Shown: positions 39,473-47,131 of the stretch, piece by piece
How the letters are laid out: each line of letters opens with the position of its first letter
Position numbering within the stretch: the first letter of the stretch is position 1
Assembly: GCA_947488195.1 (NCBI GenBank)
Contig: CANKYR010000005.1
Coordinates: 1 to 48,827, forward strand
Length of the DNA: 48,827 nucleotides
Direction of reading: 5' to 3'
Origin: Flavobacteriales bacterium
GTDB lineage: Bacteria; Bacteroidota; Bacteroidia; Flavobacteriales_D; Sanyastnellaceae
Made by a program: the position numbers and the translations under genes
The notes under the pieces: generated by a model
The model's input: only the letters and a program-made list of their open reading frames with translations
What the model was told of the DNA's origin: nothing
The model's database searches: none

Positions 39473-40035
39473 ACAAGACAGCTCCGCAATTTATAGGAAA
39501 GCGCATTCAAGTTATGCGCGAAAAAGAGCAGTTAACCATAACTATTTCTCAGAGTGTAGAACGCTGGCAGGAAGCACTGCTTTACGCATGGTTGATGGCC
39601 TGGACGTTCTGTGGAGGAGTATTTATTTATTCCTTATTCACAACCCCAAGTGGTGGTGAACAAATCTTCTTTTTAATCTCAACGGCCTTGTGGTCTTTCT
39701 TTTTTTATCGCACCTTGAAAGTACTCATGTGGAGACAAACAGGCAAGGAAATTTTAGTGTTTAAAAAAGGGGAATTGACGTTGCAAAACGCGTTCGGAAC
39801 CCGTGGTAAAAAAGAGAAATTCGATCTAGAAAAAATATCGCAATTGGGATTGGTGAAGCAGGATGAAAATTCGTTCTTTTATTTCCTCGACGATAGCTTC
39901 TGGATTATGGGTGGAGAGCGCTTAGGATTCGTTCATAATCGGACGAAAATCCGATTCGGAAAACAACTAAATCCGCGCGATGCGCAAACCTTACTTCGCA
40001 GCGTAGATAGTGCTGTTAAGGGTTATTCGGCTTGA
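39469..40035 (+). CDS. Uncharacterised membrane protein
   Basis: Two TM helices, overlaps bshA by 4 bp (ATGA). Confidence 0.7.
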   Translation: MNKTAPQFIGKRIQVMREKEQLTITISQSVERWQEALLYAWLMAWTFCGGVFIYSLFTTPSGGEQIFFLISTALWSFFFYRTLKVLMWRQTGKEILVFKKGELTLQNAFGTRGKKEKFDLEKISQLGLVKQDENSFFYFLDDSFWIMGGERLGFVHNRTKIRFGKQLNPRDAQTLLRSVDSAVKGYSA

Positions 40036-40522
40036 AAACTAACGATCCAGAATTGATGCAATAACGCAATCCAGTAGGAGGTGGGCCATCCGGAAAAACA
40101 TGTCCTAAATGTCCGCCACATTTACTGCACATCACCTCAGTTCTTACCATACCATATGAGGTGTCTTTTTCTTCTGAAATAACAAGCTCATTAATGGCCT
40201 TAAAGTAACTCGGCCATCCACATCCACTGTCGAATTTAGAATCAGATTGAAACAACTCTTGTCCGCATGCTGCGCAACTGTATGTTCCTATGTCATGATG
40301 GTCCCAAAACTCACCAGTAAACGCTCGTTCAGTGCCTTTCTCGCGCAGAATGCGGAATTGCTCAGGTGAGAGTTCTTTCTTCCATTCTTCTTCTGTTTTA
40401 ACTACCTGTGGGACCATACTGCTTGGGGTGCTTTGATTTTGTTTTTGTTGTGAACAGCTCGCTAAACTTATAACTGCTGCAATGCTAAACGAAACTAATT
40501 TTCTCATGCTTGAACAACTCAT
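40016..40522 (-). CDS. msrB: Peptide-methionine (R)-S-oxide reductase, lipoprotein form
   Basis: [46 protein letters not shown]-terminal lipobox ISLASC. Confidence 0.94.
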   Translation of the reverse strand: MSCSSMRKLVSFSIAAVISLASCSQQKQNQSTPSSMVPQVVKTEEEWKKELSPEQFRILREKGTERAFTGEFWDHHDIGTYSCAACGQELFQSDSKFDSGCGWPSYFKAINELVISEEKDTSYGMVRTEVMCSKCGGHLGHVFPDGPPPTGLRYCINSGSLVFKPNNP

Positions 40523-40548
40523 TTATTCTGAAATTATTTTGTAGTTCG

Positions 40549-43326
40549 TTACGAATTTAATGCGTCGGCTGTATATGATTTCGTTTTCAAGAATGCGTCG
40601 AAAGGCCCGCAATACAGGATGTTCCCACCCTTCTCACCACCTTCAGGTCCAATGTCTACAATCCAATCGGCACAGCGCATAACATCGGTATGATGTTCAA
40701 TTGCAATAACCGTATGTCCCTGTGCAAGCAAAGCTTGAAACGTTATCATCAATTTCTGTACATCGTGAAAATGCAAACCTGTTGTGGGCTCATCAAAAAT
40801 AAAAAGTGTATGCGGTTGATTCGGTCCTTTAATTAGAAATGAAGCAAGCTTGATGCGTTGTGCTTCACCACCAGAAAGTGTGCTGTTGCTTTGTCCGAGT
40901 TTAACATAGTCAAGACCTACAGCTTTAAGCGGAGTTAGTTTTTGTACAATGTGCTTCGCCGAAGTTGAGGAGTCTTCACCAAAGAATTCAATGGCTTGGT
41001 CAACGGTTAAATGCAATACATCGGCTATGTTTTTCCCGCGATACTGAACATCTAAAACTTCTTCTTTGAATCGCTTTCCTTTGCAGGTTTCGCAGACCAA
41101 TTCCACATCGGCCATAAACTGCATCTCAACCGTCTGAATCCCTTCTCCCTCGCAGGTGTCACATCTTCCTCCGGTTACGTTAAACGAGAAAAATGCGGGC
41201 TTCATGTTGCGTTGTTTTGCCAACGGTTGTGAAGTGAATAATGCGCGAATGTCGTCGTATATTTTTAAGTAGGTTGCTGGGTTCGAACGACTGCTTTTTC
41301 CTATCGGATTTTGATCTACAAATTCCAATGCTTTTATGGAAGAAATACTTCCTGAAAGTTCGCTGTAATTCGAACTGTTTTCTGAAATTCCATTCAATGC
41401 ATTTTGAAGAGCAGGGTAGAGAACGCTTTTAATAAGTGTACTTTTTCCAGATCCGCTAACCCCTGTAATGACGATGAATGCGTGAAGAGGTATGTCAATG
41501 CTCGCATTCGATAAATTGTGAAGATTCACTTCTTTCAACGATACAAGATCGTTGAGTTTCTTTTTCGTTTTATCAATGTGAATTTTCTTGTCTCCACGCA
41601 AATATTCTCCGGTTAAGGTCTGGCCTTTTTTCTCGAGATCTTTCGCATTTCCTTCAAACACAATTTCACCTCCTTTCGCCCCAGCTTCTGGACCAATATC
41701 AATGATGTAATCGGCGTTGCGAATAATTTCTTCTTCGTGCTCAACAACAATAACTGTATTTCCTTGATCGCGCAAATTCTTGAGTACTTCAAGCAAGCGT
41801 TTGCTGTCGCGTGGATGCAATCCAATGCTCGGCTCGTCCAAAATATACATAGACCCAACCAACGCGCTTCCCAAGCTTGTCGCAAGGTGTATGCGTTGTG
41901 CTTCACCACCGCTTAGCGTGTTAGAAAGTCTGTTGAGTGTTAAATATTCCAATCCCACTTCGCACAAAAAAAGAAGTCTGTTTTTAATCTCGAGAAGAAT
42001 TCTTTTCGCAATAGACTCTTCGTTCTTCGTTAAAGAAAGTGTCTCGAAAAAGTGCAACGATTTGTGCAAGGGAAGAAGCATCAATTCGGATACAGATGTG
42101 TTTGCAATCTTCACATAATTCGCTTCTTTTTTCAAACGCGTTCCATGACATTCCGGACACGCCGTTCTTCCGCGATAGCGCGACAATAAAACGCGATTCT
42201 GAATCTTATAAGTCTCTGCTTCTAAATATTTGAAGAAGGTATTTATTCCATGAAAATGCGTGCAGCCTTCCCAAATGGTTTTCTTTTGCACTGCGCTTAA
42301 TTCGCGGTAAGGCGTGTGAATGGGTATGTCGGCTTTCTTCGCATTTCGAATCAAATCGTCTTTCCAGCCACTTAGTTTATCACCCTTCCAACAGGCGATA
42401 CAATCTTGATAAATGGAAAGGTTTTCATTGGGTATAACCAATTTCGAATCTATGCCAATGATACTTCCAAATCCTTCGCACGTTTTGCATGCTCCAACCG
42501 GATTGTTGAATGAAAATAAATTCAATGAAGGCTCTTCGAAAACAACTCCATCTTCTTCCAATTGATTAGCGAAGAATTCATATTTCTTTTTATCTGGAAA
42601 GAAAAGCGCACAATGCCCACGTCCCAAGGAAAACGCAAGATCTACGCTATCTCCCAAGCGTGAAGCCTCCAACTCATCGTCTTTCGACATGCGGTCAATG
42701 AGCAAATAGTAAGTGTGTTTGGAAGAGAATTCCGCATCTTGAATTTCAACGAATTCGTTGTTGCAAACCAATCGGCTAAATCCTTGCGCAAGCAAAGTCT
42801 CTTTTCCAATTTGAAAAGAAGTTTCAGATTCTATTTTAAGCGGACAGGCAATAGCGAAGCGTGTTTCATTTTTCAATTTGAAAATCGCATTCACTACATC
42901 TGATGTATTGTTCTTCGTTATTGCTTTTCCAGAAGTGGGCGAGTAGGTTACACCAATGCGTGCATAGAGCAGCTTAATGTAATCGTATATTTCTGTGGAA
43001 GTACCAACGGTAGAGCGAGAACTTCTTCCGGTTACTTTTTGTTCAATGGCAACGGCCGGACTGATTCCTACAATGGAATCTACATCGGGTTTGTCGAAAC
43101 GGCCCAAGAACTGACGTGCGTAAGAGGAGAGACTTTCAACATATCTTCTTTGCCCTTCTGCAAATAGGGTGTTAAAAGCCAAACTACTTTTCCCAGAACC
43201 ACTCAATCCTGTTAGCACAACGAGTTTGTTTCTTGGTATAGAAACAGAAACGTTTTTTAGATTGTGCACGCGTGCACCTTTAATAATGATGTGGGTCTTA
43301 TAACTCTCGTTCTTCACGTCTTTCAT
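40549..43326 (-). CDS. uvrA: Excinuclease ABC subunit UvrA
   Basis: [36 protein letters not shown]; two SGGEAQRI signatures. Confidence 0.96.
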   Translation of the reverse strand: MKDVKNESYKTHIIIKGARVHNLKNVSVSIPRNKLVVLTGLSGSGKSSLAFNTLFAEGQRRYVESLSSYARQFLGRFDKPDVDSIVGISPAVAIEQKVTGRSSRSTVGTSTEIYDYIKLLYARIGVTYSPTSGKAITKNNTSDVVNAIFKLKNETRFAIACPLKIESETSFQIGKETLLAQGFSRLVCNNEFVEIQDAEFSSKHTYYLLIDRMSKDDELEASRLGDSVDLAFSLGRGHCALFFPDKKKYEFFANQLEEDGVVFEEPSLNLFSFNNPVGACKTCEGFGSIIGIDSKLVIPNENLSIYQDCIACWKGDKLSGWKDDLIRNAKKADIPIHTPYRELSAVQKKTIWEGCTHFHGINTFFKYLEAETYKIQNRVLLSRYRGRTACPECHGTRLKKEANYVKIANTSVSELMLLPLHKSLHFFETLSLTKNEESIAKRILLEIKNRLLFLCEVGLEYLTLNRLSNTLSGGEAQRIHLATSLGSALVGSMYILDEPSIGLHPRDSKRLLEVLKNLRDQGNTVIVVEHEEEIIRNADYIIDIGPEAGAKGGEIVFEGNAKDLEKKGQTLTGEYLRGDKKIHIDKTKKKLNDLVSLKEVNLHNLSNASIDIPLHAFIVITGVSGSGKSTLIKSVLYPALQNALNGISENSSNYSELSGSISSIKALEFVDQNPIGKSSRSNPATYLKIYDDIRALFTSQPLAKQRNMKPAFFSFNVTGGRCDTCEGEGIQTVEMQFMADVELVCETCKGKRFKEEVLDVQYRGKNIADVLHLTVDQAIEFFGEDSSTSAKHIVQKLTPLKAVGLDYVKLGQSNSTLSGGEAQRIKLASFLIKGPNQPHTLFIFDEPTTGLHFHDVQKLMITFQALLAQGHTVIAIEHHTDVMRCADWIVDIGPEGGEKGGNILYCGPFDAFLKTKSYTADALNS

Positions 43327-43336
43327 GTTGAAGTGT

Positions 43337-43344
43337 CAAAGGTA
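43337..43344 (-). promoter_or_regulatory. TAnnTTTG -7 element for uvrA
   Basis: TACCTTTG on minus strand, 10 nt before ATG. Confidence 0.55.
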
Positions 43345-43554
43345 TTACCTCTTCAATCGGATTATTGTTCATTGGTAGGAAAGAAAAAAATGTAAAAAAT
43401 TATTTGCTATTTGTAAAAACAATTACTATATTCGTTTTGAAGATGTCGGAGTAAAGACATTGAAATTAAAAAATCACATTAAACGCCTATAGAATATAAC
43501 ACTACTTTTTTTCAGTTCCAAATTTAGTTGAACCAAATAAAAAAGGAGGCCGTT

Positions 43555-44139
43555 ATGCGTTTATCACTCGAATCAGATCGTCAATTGGTTACCTTGTATA
43601 TGCAAGGAAACGAACCCGCATTTCGTGAGTTAATGTCTCGCTACAAGTCGAAGGTGTTTGGTAAAATCTACATGTTCGTTCGCGACCGCGAATTAGCAAA
43701 CGATTTATTCCAAGATACATTCTTGAAGGCTGTGCAAGCATTGAAAGACGGACAGTATAACGAAGAAGGTAAATTCTCTGCCTGGATTATGCGTATTGCA
43801 CACAACTTGTGCATAGACCATTTCCGCAACAACAAGAAAATGCCCATTCAACGTGCTACCGATAAGTATGATCCACTAGATTTCGTGAAAGAAACTTCGA
43901 ATAATGTGCTGACGCAGGTTATTCAAAAGGAAGTAACCAAAGAGGTACGCCAGTTAATTGGTATGCTTCCTTCCGAGCAACGCGAAATTGTAATGATGCG
44001 TATTGTTTATGACATGAGTTTCAAGGAAATTGCAGATCACTTGAATATCAGCATCAATACAGCTTTGGGAAGAATGCGCTACGCGTTAATAAACCTTCGT
44101 AAGCACATTGAAAAGCACAACATTAAGCTGGTAATCTAA
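43555..44139 (+). CDS. ECF sigma-70 family factor
   Basis: RELANDLFQDTFLKAVQAL, MSFKEIADHLNISINTALGRMRYALINLRK; GGAGG upstream of ATG 43555. Confidence 0.93.
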   Translation: MRLSLESDRQLVTLYMQGNEPAFRELMSRYKSKVFGKIYMFVRDRELANDLFQDTFLKAVQALKDGQYNEEGKFSAWIMRIAHNLCIDHFRNNKKMPIQRATDKYDPLDFVKETSNNVLTQVIQKEVTKEVRQLIGMLPSEQREIVMMRIVYDMSFKEIADHLNISINTALGRMRYALINLRKHIEKHNIKLVI

Positions 44140-44205
44140 AAAAGATTAGTCGGAGGGCAATATCGAAAGAAAAGGTTGCGTTAAGCCTAAAACTGAAACG
44201 CGCCT

Positions 44206-44316
44206 ATGCAAAATTTTACCCTCCAAGATTTAGTAGCTTTTATGGAGTCGGAAGAAGTAATTCTTTCAGCTTATGAGCAGCTGCAACCGGTTACCAAAAA
44301 TTATATTTGGAACTAA
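44206..44316 (+). CDS. Candidate 36-aa small protein downstream of the sigma factor
   Basis: ATG..TAA frame MQNFTLQDLVAFMESEEVILSAYEQLQPVTKNYIWN, directly before a terminator. Confidence 0.45.
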   Translation: MQNFTLQDLVAFMESEEVILSAYEQLQPVTKNYIWN

Positions 44317-44318
44317 TG

Positions 44319-44347
44319 AAAAGCCACTCGAAAGAGTGGCTTTTTTC
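44319..44347 (+). terminator. Rho-independent terminator
   Basis: AAGCCACTC-GAAA-GAGTGGCTT with T tract. Confidence 0.9.
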
Positions 44348-44352
44348 TTGTT

Positions 44353-44360
44353 TACTTTTG
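44353..44360 (+). promoter_or_regulatory. TAnnTTTG -7 element
   Basis: TACTTTTG ending 4 nt before ATG 44365. Confidence 0.6.
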
Positions 44361-44364
44361 CCCC

Positions 44365-45465
44365 ATGAAATCGCAACGAATCGTCTTATTTTTTTTGGCT
44401 TGCGTTGCTTTTTTTTATTCTTGTTCGAATGGAAACCCTTCGGGCGAAGTGTCTATTCTTTTTCAACCCAAATACGCCAAAGGTTTTCGCGTAGTGAAAA
44501 GTGGAAACGACACCCTCATTCAGTTCCTGTCTCATTCTGATTCTCATTCTGTTTCTCATTCCGTTTCTCTTTCTCAAATCAATCCCGAAAGAATCGCCCT
44601 ACTCAGCACCACGCATACCTATTTCATAGATGCCTTAGATGGAATGAAAAACGTATGCGGAGTGTCCTACGCAGACCGCATTCAGCTTGGGAAATTACAA
44701 GAGCAAATTTCAAAAGGAACAACGCAGAATCTAACTAAAAACGGCGATGTGAATCTAGAAGATTTACTCATGTTGAATCCAACCGTGCTCTTCAGCGTTC
44801 CCTTCGAACCCACGCAGTATCAAACGAAATTGCCGAACTGTTATGTTATCCCAACCTCTGAATACCTGGAAGAGCATCCGTTGGGAAAGACGGAATGGAT
44901 TTATGTTTTTGGGTATGTCCTTCGGAAGAATGTATTGGCGAGAGAGTTGTTTTTGGAAATTGAAAACGCATACCTTGATGCGATGCAAGATTCTTCGAAA
45001 GATGTTTCACAAGATTCTACGAAAGATTCTACGAAAGATGTTTCACAAGGAAGTAGGAGGAAAGTTTTTTTTGCGACGAATAACGGAAGCGACTGGACCG
45101 TGGCGAATAACCAATCGTATTGGGCAATTTTGTTGAAAGATGCGGGGGCGGAATATGTGGGAGCAGAGGAAGGTGTTGGCAATTTGAATTTCGATAAAGA
45201 ACGCATGTTGTTCGCGTTGAATGATGCCGATGCGTATGGCGAGTTGGTGTATTTTCCGAATACATCCAACGTTTCACTCTCACAGCTGCATCCTGAATTC
45301 ATGCAGAGCGGTCCTTTTCAACATAAAAAAATATTTCTCTGCAACGCCGCAGACAACGGCTTCTTCGACAAAGCAATGCTAGAACCGCACATATTACTTC
45401 AAGAATTGAAAAAAGTGTTGAGCGATTCAACCTTTTCAGGAAACTATTTTCAACGAACACAATAG
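44365..45465 (+). CDS. BtuF/FepB-like ABC substrate-binding lipoprotein
   Basis: FFLACVAFFYSCSNG lipobox; PERIALLSTTHTYFIDALDGMKNVCGVSYADRI, NLEDLLMLNPTVLF. Confidence 0.8.
   Translation: MKSQRIVLFFLACVAFFYSCSNGNPSGEVSILFQPKYAKGFRVVKSGNDTLIQFLSHSDSHSVSHSVSLSQINPERIALLSTTHTYFIDALDGMKNVCGVSYADRIQLGKLQEQISKGTTQNLTKNGDVNLEDLLMLNPTVLFSVPFEPTQYQTKLPNCYVIPTSEYLEEHPLGKTEWIYVFGYVLRKNVLARELFLEIENAYLDAMQDSSKDVSQDSTKDSTKDVSQGSRRKVFFATNNGSDWTVANNQSYWAILLKDAGAEYVGAEEGVGNLNFDKERMLFALNDADAYGELVYFPNTSNVSLSQLHPEFMQSGPFQHKKIFLCNAADNGFFDKAMLEPHILLQELKKVLSDSTFSGNYFQRTQ
44530..44574 (+). repeat. 6-bp tandem array (TCT/TCC + NNN)
   Basis: TCT-CAT-TCT-GAT-TCT-CAT-TCT-GTT-TCT-CAT-TCC-GTT-TCT-CTT-TCT, encodes SHSDSHSVSHSVSLS. 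Confidence 0.9.
44979..45050 (-). repeat. Micro-hairpin tandem array B: 6 x 12 bp, same family as array A in opposite orientation
   Basis: Plus strand: TGC-GAT-GCA-AGA-TTC-TTC-GAA-AGA-TGT-TTC-ACA-AGA-TTC-TAC-GAA-AGA-TTC-TAC-GAA-AGA-TGT-TTC-ACA-AGG. Confidence 0.95.
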
Positions 45466-45478
45466 AACACGCAATACT

Positions 45479-45486
45479 TAACTTTG
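45479..45486 (+). promoter_or_regulatory. TAnnTTTG -7 element
   Basis: TAACTTTG ending 4 nt before ATG 45491. Confidence 0.6.
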
Positions 45487-45490
45487 TCGC

Positions 45491-47131
45491 ATGGACTCGA
45501 AAGAATTGGAATTCAACAAGAACGAAGATAAAATGCTTCAGCGCATTGCCGAACTTCAACGTAGATTGAAAAAAATCTACGAAGGAGGAGGGAAGAAGCG
45601 CATGGATAAAGAGCATGAAAAGGGAAAGATGACTGCGCGTGAGCGAGTTGATTACCTTTTGGATAAAGATACTGAGCGCATTGAAGTTGGTGCTTTCGCA
45701 GGCGACGGAATGTACGCTGAACACGGCGGTTGTCCGGCTGGAGGAGTGGTGGTTGTCATGGGATATGTGTCGAAAAAGCTTTGCTTGGTTGTCGCGAATG
45801 ACGCTACAGTCAAGGCGGGCGCATGGTTTCCAATTACAGGAAAGAAAAACCTTCGTGCACAAGAGATTGCCATGGAGAATCACATCCCCATTATTTATTT
45901 GGTAGATAGTGCTGGGGTTTATTTGCCTTTGCAAGACGAGATCTTCCCCGACAAAGAACACTTCGGAAGAATATTCAGAAACAATGCGCGCATGAGTAGC
46001 ATGGGCATTCCGCAGTACGCCGCTGTAATGGGTAGTTGCGTTGCGGGTGGTGCGTACTTGCCTATTATGAGCGACGAAGCTTTAATTGTAGACAAGACAG
46101 GAAGCATTTTCCTTGCAGGTTCATATTTGGTGAAAGCCGCTATTGGCGAGGAAGTCGACAACGAAACACTCGGCGGCGCATCAACGCATTGCGAGATCAG
46201 TGGGGTGACAGATTACAAGGCGCTGAACGACAAAGACGCGTTAGATACCTTGAAGAAACTCTTAAGTTCACAAGGTAAAATTTCCAAAGATGCCGGCTTC
46301 GATCGCATTGCGGCGTCATTACCGAAACGCAAGATGGAAGACGTTTTGGGAATTCTTCCAACCGATAGAACCACTTCATACGAAGTGCGTGAAATGATTG
46401 AATGCTTGGTAGACAACAGTGAATACACAGAATACAAAGCCGAATACGGCAAGAGTATTGTGTGTGCCTACGGACGCATTAACGGTTGGTCGGTTGGAAT
46501 TGTGGCCAATCAGCGCGAGATTATTAAAAGCAAAAAGAACGGCATTCAGTTCGGTGGAGTCATTTACAGTGACAGCGCAGATAAAGCCGCGCGCTTCATC
46601 ATGAACTGCAATCAGAAAAACATCCCGTTGGTATTCCTTCAAGACGTTACCGGATTTATGGTTGGAAGTAAAAGTGAACACGGCGGAATTATAAAAGACG
46701 GAGCGAAGATGGTGAATGCGCAAGCCAACAGCGTTGTGCCGAAGTTCACCATTATTATGGGCAACAGCTACGGTGCTGGCAATTACGCCATGTGCGGAAA
46801 GGCCTACGATCCGCGATTGATTGTGGGTTGGCCAACAGCGCAAGTTGCGGTAATGGGCGGTGCGCAAGCCGCGAAGGTGTTGCTTCAAATTGAAGTGGCC
46901 TCTCTGAAAGGAAAAGGTGAAACCATTACACCTGAGCGTGAAGCAGAAATGTTCAACCGCATTAAATCGAAATACGACGAGCAGACTTCTCCGTATTACG
47001 CCGCCTCTCGCTTGTGGTTAGATGCTGTTATTGATCCGATAGATACGCGCAAATGGATAAGCCTTGGCCTGGAAGCCGCATCGAATGCCCCCGCTGAACG
47101 TGCCTATTCGGTTGGAGTTCTTCAAACATGA
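45491..47131 (+). CDS. Acyl-CoA carboxylase carboxyltransferase (beta) subunit
   Basis: KMTARERVDYLLD, DSAGVYLPLQDEIFPD, GNSYGAGNYAMCGKAYDPRLIVGWPTAQVAVMGGAQAAKVL. Confidence 0.93.
   Translation: MDSKELEFNKNEDKMLQRIAELQRRLKKIYEGGGKKRMDKEHEKGKMTARERVDYLLDKDTERIEVGAFAGDGMYAEHGGCPAGGVVVVMGYVSKKLCLVVANDATVKAGAWFPITGKKNLRAQEIAMENHIPIIYLVDSAGVYLPLQDEIFPDKEHFGRIFRNNARMSSMGIPQYAAVMGSCVAGGAYLPIMSDEALIVDKTGSIFLAGSYLVKAAIGEEVDNETLGGASTHCEISGVTDYKALNDKDALDTLKKLLSSQGKISKDAGFDRIAASLPKRKMEDVLGILPTDRTTSYEVREMIECLVDNSEYTEYKAEYGKSIVCAYGRINGWSVGIVANQREIIKSKKNGIQFGGVIYSDSADKAARFIMNCNQKNIPLVFLQDVTGFMVGSKSEHGGIIKDGAKMVNAQANSVVPKFTIIMGNSYGAGNYAMCGKAYDPRLIVGWPTAQVAVMGGAQAAKVLLQIEVASLKGKGETITPEREAEMFNRIKSKYDEQTSPYYAASRLWLDAVIDPIDTRKWISLGLEAASNAPAERAYSVGVLQT

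Noticed and set aside
44843-45302. Alternative-frame ORFs over array B (KILRKMFHKILRK..., CETSFVESFVESCETSFEES...)
   Set aside because: By-products of the repeat inside the BtuF-like gene. They are useful only as evidence that arrays A and B are the same element inverted.
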